Assembly (NCBI GenBank): GCA_025094145.1
Contig: JALLLS010000077.1
Coordinates: forward strand, 1-64,000
Direction of reading: 5' to 3'
DNA from: Spinellus fusiger
Taxonomy: Eukaryota; Mucoromycota; Mucoromycetes; Mucorales; Phycomycetaceae
DNA: 64,000 nt
Shown here: positions 23,881 through 33,634 of the stretch, piece after piece
Layout of the letters: each line of letters opens with the position of its first letter
Position numbering within the stretch: the stretch's first letter is position 1
The notes under the pieces: generated by a model
Databases searched by the model: none
What the model saw: the letters and a program-made list of their open reading frames with translations, nothing else
Told to the model about the DNA's origin: nothing
Position numbers and translations under genes: made by a program

Positions 23881-24228
23881 AAGCAACCTTATAATAAAAC
23901 TTCTTTTATGTATTCTAAACACTATTCTATGTATCTATTGAAAGTTTTACGTCTTTAGCTAATGAATTCATGAAGTTATAACACTATTAAGAAATGTACG
24001 AATATAATATATATATATATATATAAAGATGAAATTTGAATTTGAAAATGACCAGTTACTTTTTAAGAGTCACTTTACTATGCAGGTATTGAGAAAGCCT
24101 TAGTCAATTTTTATTCGCATTTCTGTATTTAGTAGTGCACTGTCCTTTCGACCTAAGATTGTTGATTTATATGGTGAAATTTATAGTAATTGTGAAAAAT
24201 GTAAGCAGATTGAAGAGTGAATAGTATA

Positions 24229-25331
24229 CAGTCATACCCAATTGAATTTAATACTTTTGAAAATAAATTTCAGGACGAAATATTTAGGATATGTTCAACA
24301 TTAGATAAAACACTCCACATTTGATCTAGAAGCTTCAAACTTTCACACAATAAAGCTCAACATCTTTAATTATAGAAAATAATAATAATAATAATACAAC
24401 CAATATTTTGTATGGCCTCCTTTGGCATCAATTACAGCCTGGCATCTATCTGTCATACTCAGAACTCATCATTATGCAAGCTCAACACCAACTCTCTCCC
24501 ACTTATCTGCAAGTAAAGCCTTCAAACTTTCTACATTGGTAATAGATACCCTTCTTTCTTTAATTAGTCTTTCCAAGGCACACAAGACGTGTTCAATTGG
24601 AGTTAAGTCGAGGCTTTGTGTGGGCCAGTACTCAAAGCCCCTAATTTGATGCGTCTCATTCCACCATCTGGCATAGGCCCCAGTATGACAGCTAGCACCC
24701 TCTTCTTTTAACAGAAACTCCCTATCCTCTTTCTGATGCAATCCCATGAACCAAGAATGGAACTCACCACCCAAAAGCTTGATATATTCGTCTTGTTTTA
24801 CAATGCCATCAACAAAGACTAATGGGCCAAATCCGCTCGCCCAAAAACAGCTCCAAAGCATGACCCCTCCGCCACCAAACTTTGTTGTTGGAACACTATG
24901 ATTAGGATCATACCTTTCTCCAACTTCTCTGATTACACAGGCACCTCCATTGTTCCCTTTCATGGTGTACCTGGACTCATCAGACCAGACGACGCCTTTC
25001 CACTGGTCGTTCGTCCAATTGACATGTTCCTTAGCCCAACAAAGACGTTTCTTCTTATGTTTCTCAGTTAAGGCTGGCTTGTGAGCTGGAGAAAAAAAAG
25101 ATTCAAACCCTGGCTGATTGAAGTAACTGATAATGGTGTTTCTACATACATCAACTTAAATCTTCTATCTTTTGCCCTATCCTATTCTCCACAAGGGTAA
25201 GTTTCTGAAAATGTATCTGACATGTTTTTTTGGTTTAATAATATTTGGAAAGAAGAAGAGTTTTATGCAAAAAAAAAAGCTTTTTTTTTATTAAAATTTA
25301 GGCAAGTATTAAATTCAATTGTGCGTGACTG
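24229..25331 (-). mobile_element. Tc1/mariner element with clear terminal repeats and TA duplication
   Basis: The terminal repeats are CAGTCATACCCAATTGAATT on the left and CAGTCACGCACAATTGAATT (reverse complement) on the right, each about 29 bp, flanked by TA at 24,227-24,228 and 25,332-25,333. The minus strand carries transposase text from about 25,200 (KKRLCWAKEHVNWTNDQW, VVWSDESRY) into a 163-codon open frame at 24,472-24,963 (VMLWSCFWASG, ASCHTG, EYWPTQSLDLTPIEH). The second catalytic position reads EEG where EDN is expected, so an Asp to Glu change is likely. A stop and shift precede the C-terminal TDRCQAVIDAKGGHTKYW. The N-terminal helix-turn-helix is largely lost, and the copy is inactive. 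Confidence 0.85.
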
Positions 25332-25399
25332 TATGCTTATAGGGTTGTAGATTCTTAGTTATCGTGGCCAATAGATTTTCTCTCAGCAAAGGCTCCACG

Positions 25400-25806
25400 A
25401 AAGTCACTGTTCTTAAAGATTATAAATGGAGCTATGGTTACATTGCACTATTGATTCACGTTGATACTGGTCAGGATACTGAGTATACATATAATTTTGT
25501 GAATATACAATTCCAACCATCTTTCTATTGTTAAAGAATATAAATACTCAATTATTCCTTCTTATCACAATATTTACTTATAATCTTCTTTCTTGTGTGG
25601 GCCAATAGGTATTTGAAATGGATCAGAAAGTAATAGACGAGGAATGAGGTCATACTTGTCTTTTGTGGATATTGGAAGCAGTCAACTACACAAGGAGAAG
25701 CTCCAAAGAAGCTTAATGAGCTCTTGTTCCTGAACCATCTAATGGGATAAGAGGGAATCCTAAAAGAGTGTACAGATCACCTCACTGCCAGCATTAAGTA
25801 GAAATA
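25400..25806 (+). pseudogene. Older Tc1 relic, left part, interrupted by the 25,807 element
   Basis: Just before the insertion the plus strand reads ECTDHLTASIK-stop-KY, resembling the end of a Tc1 transposase. The text appears to resume after 27,174 with MIDAEDW. The flank after 27,200 (ATTTATAACACTATTAAGAT and neighbours) resembles the 3' flank of the palindrome-arm Tc1 relic near 23,960. The upstream limit is uncertain. Confidence 0.4.
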
Positions 25807-27173
25807 CAGTGTCACGACAAAAATCTAAAATATTTTTTATTTTCCGACTCTAATTTTGCTAAAAAAAAAAAAAAACTTTTTTTTACACATTCCTCATTTC
25901 TTCTTTTTCCGCTATCATATTTATCATGTCTAACACCACCGAACAAACCACCAAGCCTCTTGGAAACAGAAAGAGAAATATCGATGATTTCACTCGCAGA
26001 CTCATCGTTCACGAGGCCACTGTAAATGGCACCAGACAGACAGACATTGTAGCTATGTTTGGCGTCAGTCAGCCCGCTGTCAGCCTCATCATGAAGAAGT
26101 ACAAGGAAACTGGCTGTTTCAAGGCAGGCAAGAGCTCTGGACGCAGGCTTGTCTTGAAGGAGGGAGATGAGAGGGAGATTTCTCGCGAGGTGGCAAGGGA
26201 CCCTTTCCAGAGCATGAAGGAGCTCCACCAGGGAATGGCCACCAAAGTGTCCATGAGGACTTTTGAAAGAATGATGAAGAAGATTGGCCTGTCTTCTAAC
26301 AATGTTATTAAGAAACTTTCTCTTGACAATAAAAACAAGAAGTTGAGGCTTGCTTAGGCTAAGGCCCACTTCCATTAGACTGAGGAAGACTGGAAGGCAG
26401 TCATCTGGTCTGATGAGTCCAAGTTCCAGCTAATGAGCAACAATCATTGCAACAGAGTAGTGCGCAGAAAGAAGGAGGGGCTTCTCCCAAAGAATGTGAA
26501 GCCTACCATGAAGTTTGGTAGTGGTGGAGTGATGGTGTGGGGTTCCTTTTCTGGTGAAGGTGTTAGTAGACTTGCTGTGGTGGAGGGATCCATCAATAGT
26601 GCCAAATACACCAGTATTTTAGAAACGGCCTATTGCCCCGAGCTGGCTCGTCTTAAGGCATTGGATCCAGTGGTAGGCTATGTTCTTCAAGAGGACAATG
26701 CCAGTTGCCATACTAGTAAGGAGACTAGGAAATGGAAGGATGAGAGGGGCATAGTCACGATGGAGGGGTGGCCCTCTCAAAGCCCTGACCTGAACCCAAT
26801 TGAGCATCTTTGGGAGGGGCTCGACAGAGCAGTCAGAAAGAAGATGACCCCAGTAAGCACCCTCCAGGATCTGAAGGCTCTTCTGGTGCAAGAGTGGGAA
26901 AAAATACCCAAGACTGTCACCAACACCCTCATCGACAGCATGCATCGGAGATGTAGGGCTGTTATTAAGGCTAAGGGTGGAAACACTAAATACTAAGGGT
27001 TTCCACCTAATAAATCTGTATATATTATCTTGATGACCTTCTTTATACTTTATCCAATTTTCAAGTCTCTACTGTGTGTTTAATGTGTGTTTTTATGACA
27101 AAGAATGAGTATTTCCATAAACAAGAATCATATCGGAATGTAAAAAATATTTTAGGTTTTTGTCGTGACACTG
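25807..27173 (+). mobile_element. Young Tc1/mariner element, nearly intact
   Basis: This 1,367-bp element has terminal repeats of more than 30 bp (CAGTGTCACGACAAAAATCT on the left, CAGTGTCACGACAAAAACCT on the right in reverse complement) and TA at 25,805-25,806 and 27,174-27,175. It lies inside an older relic, so the insertions are nested. The transposase frame is open apart from two amber codons. Confidence 0.92.
25926..26996 (+). pseudogene. Tc1/mariner transposase with two in-frame TAG codons (356 codons)
   Basis: The transposase cuts and pastes its own element. Residues 1-70 hold a helix-turn-helix (TDIVAMFGVSQPAVSLIMKK), followed by a second DNA-binding part (KSSGRRLVLKEGD onward). The catalytic core shows VIWSDESKF (first Asp), FGSGGVMVWGSF, LQEDNASCHTS (second Asp) and WPSQSPDLNPIEHLW (Glu). 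Thirty-five residues lie between the second Asp and the Glu, so it is DD35E rather than the usual DD34E. The frame is broken only by TAG at 26,355 and 26,376, where alignment expects Gln (CAG) and Trp (TGG); both are C:G to T:A transitions. It ends at TAA 26,996 after GGNTKY. Start Met 25,926 follows the 5' terminal region by about 85 bp. Confidence 0.9.
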
Positions 27174-27759
27174 TAGTATACTATGATTGATGCCGAAGAC
27201 TGGTAGTAGTTATTAAGTGACTTATAAATAATACATTTATTATTATCACCAACACTCATCTATTTTATTTTGGAAACTTCATGTCCATCTAAGAAATTCA
27301 TAGATTTATAACACTATTAAGATAAATATGTATAAGAAAGAAAATACACATTCTAAAGGCTTGACTTTTCTTATCCAACCACCTTGCAAAAAATGAAATC
27401 AGTTATAATATATGGTAGTTGGTTATCTGCAAAAGATTATACTAGTAGTTGTACACTGTCTCATTCTTAAATTTGAATTTTGCTTAATAAAACCGGATCG
27501 TTGTTGTTTTTATATCTGTATTTCTTTTTTTTTTACTGAATATCTACTGTATCTATTGCTATTGGACAGGCCAATATGTCTTAGTTAAATAACAAATAAG
27601 GCCTCAGCTAAATTGGCCATTAGGTCGCACAAGTAACATTCGTAAATGAATACAATCAAATAATGATTACTTCAATGTTCAGCATCAACAGTAAGGTCAA
27701 GTGTTTTCATATCAAAGAAATATAATAGAGTAAAACTACAAAATTATCATAAGAGAGAG

Positions 27760-28420
27760 TAAAAGAGTGTTCCTTGAGCTGTCTTGTCATTCATTTGAGA
27801 CAATGAGCCCCCTTCTCAAGGGTACGACCACACAAATTTCAATGTCTACACTTCTAAACGTAATAATGGAATTGAAGTTCTTTTCATACAGGGTCATTTG
27901 TGAGTCAAATTTAAAGGTAAGCTTAAGAAAATATAATATGAATAGATAGAGATTCATTTATATTAGACTGATAAGCCAGAATACTAACTCATTACTAATA
28001 CCAACAGAGAAGCTAGCATCTCCCAACACTAAATATAAAGCCCACTAATGAATCTTGTGGTGGTGGCGCTTGCTCTTTGGTGACAACAAAAGAAATAGTA
28101 ATTGAAAAACAATAGTAATTCTACTAAATACATGAGAATTTGTAAAAGTAATCCTTGTCATCTTTATACCCATTTTATTACTGATTCTAATATTAGGTTA
28201 TGTTCTTTAATAAAATAGTCTCAGGTGATATACTAGCAAGAGAATCATAAAATGAAATGACTAACACTTAACTATAATAAAGCACATTGATATTATATTG
28301 AACAAGTAAATTAGGTAAATGACAAGTGTCCTTGACACTATTATGGAGTTGAAGCTTACCAACCCTCTCATTATCAGTATAGGGCGGAGATATCCGATCA
28401 TTAGGATAGATAGCAAGGGT
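27760..28420 (+). pseudogene. Decayed Tc1 transposase relic
   Basis: A 60-codon open piece at 27,767-27,949 reads ISMSTLLNVIMELKFFSYRV, resembling the second DNA-binding helix of Tc1 proteins (STxTVxxxLxxxGFxSYRA). Farther on, MELKLTNPLIISIGRRYPII (about 28,340-28,400) resembles the C terminus. Nothing useful lies between, and no terminal repeats were found. Confidence 0.45.
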
Positions 28421-28424
28421 ATAG

Positions 28425-29073
28425 TCATATCAACTATCCCCTCGGTTTATACTTCACTCATTTGTAATTATTATCTATAACTAGTGTTTTTTTATTAGTT
28501 ATTGGTCATTATTATAGCAAATGTATGTGTGTTTATCTTTCTAATAAATGTACATTTATTAGATCAATGTGTCGGAAGATAAATCAGTGTGTGAATACTA
28601 TGAGCTCTAAAATGCCTCAGATACCTTTACTTTCACTCTACCTTTTCATGTCTATATTTATGAATGTTCTCATTGCTCTATTAAATTGGGCATTTCATGT
28701 ATTCTATATGTACTTGAATTTTTATTTTCTTTATTTTTTTGTAATTTTATATTATTATACTCATATATACTCATATAACATCTTCATGAAGTTCAATGTA
28801 TAACTGAATTACAACACTACCAAAATACAACACTAGTTTAGAATATATATATTCATACGTACATAATGTAAAGAAACATTTAAACATAGCCTACATTCTA
28901 TGAAAGTATAGAAGATCATCTCATTTTATACCCCACTGCTCATGAAGAATGCTAATAGAGTCCTACAAAGAAAGATAGTAGTTTATTATTATCAATACTA
29001 ATTTACTAAAAGAACTCTATAAAAGAAACATGTTTTTTTATAGATAACTTTCTCCTTACATATAACATTTTCT
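28425..29073. other. Spacer upstream of the first gene island, no feature recognised
   Basis: A 92-codon ORF (28,525-28,803) is a string of Leu, Phe, Tyr and Ile produced by AT-rich sequence. It could be read as membrane helices, but nothing else supports a gene. Confidence 0.4.
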
Positions 29074-29211
29074 ATGAACAAAGGTAAAGACAAACCCCCA
29101 GTGTTCTATGTCTTTGCTCCTAAAAAGGACAGTCCTGTGACTTGCCTCGAAGTCTGCTTCAACAACAAGACCCAGATTCTGACTGCTTCCTTTTCCTTGA
29201 AACCACTATAA
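29074..29211 (+). CDS. Possible 45-residue ORF or leftover exon, unknown function
   Basis: ATG 29,074 opens a 45-codon frame (starts MNKGKDKPPVFYVFAPKKD, contains CLEVCFNNK) ending in TAA at 29,209-29,211. Its base composition is balanced, unlike the AT-rich flanks, and it reads like real protein. I do not recognise it. It could be a short independent gene, an upstream ORF of the following gene, or the remnant of a larger one. It is followed by an A/T simple repeat (29,220-29,300). Confidence 0.3.
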   Translation: MNKGKDKPPVFYVFAPKKDSPVTCLEVCFNNKTQILTASFSLKPL

Positions 29212-29403
29212 ACCACCAATATAGTATAAATAAATATAAATATAAATATAAAAATAAAAATAAAAATAAATAAATATAAAATAAATAAATAAATAAATGA
29301 AAATTATTCTTTTGCCGTTTTACTATTTTACTCTTTTCGTCCTTTTTTCTTCTTTTCTCTCTTATTCAATGACACAAGGTAAAGCCCTAGGACTCAACTG
29401 CTA

Positions 29404-30327
29404 ATGTCAACAGACAAGTACAGGGACAAGTACAAGGAGCTAAAAAAGCGTATTCGGGACATGGAATCTGTAAGTATGTTGGTTGTAGAGCATAGTATTT
29501 ACAGTAGTAGGAAAATGAAGAACTCCACGTCCGGATTCACAAAGCCCGTAAAGGAGTCAGACAGCTGAAATTAGAGCGAACGTAAGTGATGACTACTGTG
29601 CATGTATTCATCGTCATAGTGTACTGTTGGAAAGAATGGAAAGACATGGGTTATATCCTGAAAGTGATGCTTCTGAACACTCTGAGCACTCTCAGGATGA
29701 ATCTGATATGGTACGTAACTAGAGATTACATGTGTACTTAACCTACCCCAGTTGATGAAATATCACGGTAAACAAATCGACAAGATGATATACAATGCAA
29801 AAGCACCTCGTAAAAAGAAAGACCCCAATGCACCCAAGGGACCTGGCAATGTATTCTTCTTATTCTGTCGTCTCGAGAGAGACAAGATCAAAGATGAGAA
29901 TCCTCAAGAGAGCTTGGGTGATGTTACTCGCCTTCTTGGACTCAAGTGGAAAAGTCTGGCTAAAGAAGATAAACAGGTAGAGTTCCACTCTCTTTTTTTT
30001 TATTATTATTTTTATGATGATGATAAAACAGATAAACTGATATCTTTAGTAAAGGTGTATTATGACATGTACAAAAAAGAGATGGACGAGTATGAATTAG
30101 CCATGAAGACCTATACAAGTGCTGCTATTTTGGAGTCCACTGCATCATCGCCTTTGCCCAATGACATTCAGGGAGGGAAAACAGTAGAGATAAAAGAAGA
30201 GGAAGAAGAGGAAGAAGCAGCTGAAGAAGAAGAGGAAGAAGAAGAGGAAGAAGAAGAGGAAGAAGATATTATGCTGCTTGATCCTCTTGATCAAGAAGAA
30301 CCATCAACAAAGCAGGATAACTTTTAG
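29404..30327 (+). CDS. HMG-box protein, Nhp10/Nht1-like INO80 chromatin-remodelling subunit
   Basis: There are five exons: 29,404-29,469, 29,511-29,581, 29,620-29,710, 29,752-29,976 and 30,055-30,327, giving 241 aa. Residues 1-60 form a charged coiled coil (YKELKKRIRDMES, then ENEELHVRIHKARKG, RLKLERT-type heptads) like the module preceding the HMG box in INO80 subunits of the Nhp10 type. An acidic Ser/Glu linker follows. The HMG box starts at KKDPNAPKGPGNVFFLFC, about residue 95, and runs through GLKWKSLAKEDKQ to YYDMYKKEMDEYE. The C terminus is a long Glu-rich tail like those of HMGB proteins. All introns are GT-AG and short (41, 38, 41, 78 bp). The last intron has no stop and keeps frame. 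The expected role is nuclear, non-specific DNA binding within a remodelling complex; the exact ortholog is an inference. Confidence 0.8.
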
Positions 30328-32539
30328 ATACAGTAAATATTCATGCATGGGATATAAAAGAGCACGCACTCTCTCATGCAAACACAGAGTCTACACTTTA
30401 TATACACTCTCATTTCATATACACACAGGCACACACTCACGCGCGCCCACATTTGCACTTGTTCACGTTTATATTTACCTATACACTTAAACGATTACAC
30501 CACATACATATCTCTAAATACCTAAACAAATTTTGCCTCTCTTCTCTTTTTTCTTTTTCTTATTTACAAGTAATACTACACCTATACAAGTGCATTTAGA
30601 AAAGCTCTTTTCTTCTATGAGCTATGAAAACACTGAACCTCCGGTATCTCGACAGGATGGAAGAAATGATAAAAAATCTACGCGCTTGCCTCTTTCTGTT
30701 ACCAATTCAATAAACTACCGCTTATACTTAATAAGATGACCCAATAAGCCGATCATTGTAAATGTCTGGAGTTGTATTAAAGGGGGGAAAGGGGAAGAGA
30801 GAGGGAGAAGAGACGAAAGAAAGGAGGGAATGGAAAGTTAGAAGTTGGGATGACTTGTAGTATTCGCAGTGATAGCGTTGGATTCTAGTAAGAAATGAAT
30901 TTCTATCCATAATAAATGCTAGGCTGCATTTTACACTACATGAAACACAAGAGAAATACAACTGTTAACCCGCACATATCTACACATATCTACACATATC
31001 TACACATATCTACACATATCTGCAAAAGATAAAAGAATAAGAGTATAGAGTGAATTCTAGTGGTATTATTTTATTAATGCAAATTCATATGAATGGGTAT
31101 TTATAAAGTATGCATATTGGACCATTAGAATAAAGTATTCATATAAAAAAATAAAAGGTATTCTTCTTCATATACTCATCCCATAAGAGAATAAACACTC
31201 GTTCTTTTACTCACCATTAGCCAATCCAGAAAAGATGAAACAATACTCAAGGAAGTATATCCAGGATATTCTAAATGGGGTTATGTTATTAAGGCATTAC
31301 TATGGATCCTGTTTCCACAAATGACCATGGTACGACTACGAGTAGATGAAACAGGCTACATTTCAAGCACCATTGAATTACATCTGCCTTGGTAACTTCA
31401 ATTAATAGGAATATCGCCTTGGATTCTTAACATTAAATAGAATAGAATAGAAGAAATAATCATCTTTTCAAATGTACTATGAAGTATATGATCCATAATC
31501 CATAATGTAAAGATGGAAACGTATCTTAATTGAATATTCTTATAAGTAGAATGGTATTGCATTACTTCAGTAACACGCATACATACACACTTTTTTTTAT
31601 ATACAGAGAAAGAAAGAGAATATGTTTCTATAATCAATAGAAATGACTCTATAGACCTTGAAAAGTATACATATGCATACATTTATATAAATATATAGCT
31701 CATCTGCTGCATTTCACTTTGCTATATGTATTTTATCACCTGTGACCATTGTTAATGTTTACAAGGAATTATTATTTGTTATTACAACAAGAAGCAAGTG
31801 TAGATTGTCTTTGTGGTAGAGTAAGCAGAATTAGTCAAATGCTTTACTACTGATTTCTGGTCATCAAAAGACATAAATGTCAGATTATGGAAGATACTAA
31901 AGATGAGGTTTATTTTTCTATACTATTGTCATAAGAACAATATAAATTGATATGAAAAATTAAAATAATTGCAATAAATACCCATTCTTTCCATGAATTC
32001 TATAATAACTTAAAGAGAAACAGAATATATTTGTTGAGTTGTTTTATCCTTGCTATCCTCTTTTTATTCCTGTAGTGATGGCCATAGAGTTGTATCTGAA
32101 AACCGTATTATTCTTAGTGTCTAAATAGCAAGGACATGGAGTATACTTACTTGTATACTTTTCTATTGTCTATGCTACTCATCTATTGAATGGCTATTAT
32201 ACAGTGGCCTATAAGAACCCTCCTACCTCTACTGTTTCTGGTGATGTATAGTAAGAGCAAAAGTGAGTCCTTATGCTGCAGTGTTTAAATACCCTATTTC
32301 TAATAACATCGTATTTCATAGTATCCATGGACCCATAGATCCATTTATAAAAGAGAATTGATGGAAGCAGCTTGTAAATAAATGATAGTAAACGGAGCTC
32401 CTTTTTTCTTCTTATACCTTTTCAGGTAGATTCTATTCCCCGTCCATACCTTTTTTTTATCATAAAATGTGACATATTGCACCATCGAAAGGGTTTCTTC
32501 AGTAGTCTTTTTCTTCCTTTCAACTATTTACTCTAAAGA
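30328..32539. other. Intergenic region with a 10-bp minisatellite and a possible exon fragment
   Basis: Positions 30,969-31,020 hold five tandem copies of a CTACACATAT-type 10-mer. Positions 31,205-31,391 (plus) are open for about 60 codons in one frame (VYPGYSKWGYVIKALLWILF and ETGYISSTIELHLPW), and read more like protein than the flanks. I cannot name it. It may be a remnant exon. The rest is AT-rich and empty; the last 150 bp before 32,540 are pyrimidine-rich, as in many fungal promoters. Confidence 0.45.
30969..31020. repeat. 10-bp tandem repeat, five copies
   Basis: The unit ACACATATCT is repeated with almost no change, ending in a variant copy with TGCAAAAG. Confidence 0.85.
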
Positions 32540-33625
32540 ATGAACACTAGTTTTTCCAGAGCCCTCAAATTACGATTTCCTATTGTACAAGCACCCTGTG
32601 CTGGCCATTCAAATGCTAAGCTAACAGCAGCTGTAAGCAATGCAGGAGGATTGGGATCCATTGGCGCAGGAAATATGGGACTGGAGGATTTGCGTGCCAT
32701 GATCCGAGAGACCAAAGCACTCACTGACCATCCATTTGCTGTCAATCTCTTCTGTATCTCCTCTCCCCGCCCTACCCAAGAAGACCTTCAGCAGGAGTAT
32801 CCAAGCGATACAGTCCTGAATGCCATTCGCCACACACTTAAGCTACCCCTCCCCACATCCTTCTCATTAAAAACTCCTGTGCTTGAGCATCAAGCTACTA
32901 TTATTATTGAAGAAGATGTTCGTGTCGTGTCTTTTACTTTTGGGTGTCTTCCTGAACCCATTCTCCACGCCTTTCGAAAAGCCAACATCTTCTTAATAGG
33001 CACAGCCACCAATGTAGAAGAGGCACTGGCACTCTCTGGTCATGATGGAAAGGAACCTCAGGCTGATTGCATTGTTGCTCAGGGATCAGAAGCAGGTGGA
33101 CACCGTGGATCGTTTCTTTACCAAAACCAGAACCAGGACATGCCCACCGAGGATCTTGTCAAGGCCATTCGAGCAAAGGCGCCTTCTTCCTTTTCTCAGC
33201 CTGTCTTGGCTGCGGGTGGTATTTCTGATGGGTTGACTGCGGGCAAAGCACTCACGTCATGGGGGGCGGATGGTGTAGTGTGTGGTACCCTGTTTATGCT
33301 GGCCACAGAGTCTGCTACACCCGAGTCTCACAAACAGGCCATTCTCAGAGGCAGTTCTACAGACATGACGCGAGCCATGACAGGACGTAGGGCACGTGGG
33401 ATTACAAATGTACTCTTCAACACCCTTCAACACACAGACCCACCTTCCCATAGAATCCAGTCTACTAAAAATGCTGATATTCTGTCCTATGCCACCCGCA
33501 ACAACATCACAGACTACATGCTGCTACTCTCCACTCAAAAGACAAAGGAAGTAGCCGTGTATTCAGAACAAGGAACTCTTACTGCCGCTCAGATAATTGA
33601 GAAGTTAGCAAAGGATGTTCTTTAA
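32540..33625 (+). CDS. Nitronate monooxygenase (2-nitropropane dioxygenase family)
   Basis: This is a single-exon gene of 361 aa. The enzyme is an FMN-dependent TIM-barrel oxidase that converts alkyl nitronates (for example propionate 3-nitronate) to carbonyl compounds and nitrite. The N-terminal strand and first FMN-binding loop are seen in LRFPIVQAPCAGHSN, followed by AVSNAGGLGSIGAG, the usual NMO signature. VQAP and GGxG loops are in order. QGSEAGGHRGS (about residues 181-191) supplies the family's catalytic His, and LAAGGISDG plus GADGVVCGT form the phosphate-binding end of the barrel. Length and order fit class I/II fungal NMOs. The start ATG 32,540 has no upstream in-frame alternative before the barrel's first strand. 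The TAA overlaps an AATAAA, and only 9 bp separate it from the stop of the convergent Rad21 gene. Confidence 0.93.
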   Translation: MNTSFSRALKLRFPIVQAPCAGHSNAKLTAAVSNAGGLGSIGAGNMGLEDLRAMIRETKALTDHPFAVNLFCISSPRPTQEDLQQEYPSDTVLNAIRHTLKLPLPTSFSLKTPVLEHQATIIIEEDVRVVSFTFGCLPEPILHAFRKANIFLIGTATNVEEALALSGHDGKEPQADCIVAQGSEAGGHRGSFLYQNQNQDMPTEDLVKAIRAKAPSSFSQPVLAAGGISDGLTAGKALTSWGADGVVCGTLFMLATESATPESHKQAILRGSSTDMTRAMTGRRARGITNVLFNTLQHTDPPSHRIQSTKNADILSYATRNNITDYMLLLSTQKTKEVAVYSEQGTLTAAQIIEKLAKDVL

Positions 33626-33629
33626 TAAA
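33624..33629 (+). terminator. AATAAA polyadenylation signal overlapping the NMO stop codon
   Basis: The sequence TTTAATAAAG contains both the stop TAA (33,623-33,625) and the hexamer AATAAA. If used, the transcript would end within the 3' coding region of the convergent Rad21 gene. Confidence 0.4.
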
Positions 33630-33634
33630 GCAAC

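Larger units (their letters stand above)
19609..24077 (-). repeat. Right arm of the ~4.47-kb inverted repeat
   Basis: This is the mirror image of 13,332-17,800 around an axis at 18,704.5. The outer edge is sharp (pairing stops between 24,077 and 24,078). At the inner edge the LINE text that continues into the spacer on the left side is cut off at about 19,607 on this side. This arm is therefore probably the copied one. Confidence 0.9.

Noticed and set aside
28525..28803. A 92-codon hydrophobic ORF as a small membrane protein
   Set aside because: Leu/Phe/Tyr content follows from T-rich sequence and nothing else supports translation.
30969..31020. A CRISPR-like array
   Set aside because: The 10-bp units are directly tandem without spacers, and the host is eukaryotic; it is a minisatellite.
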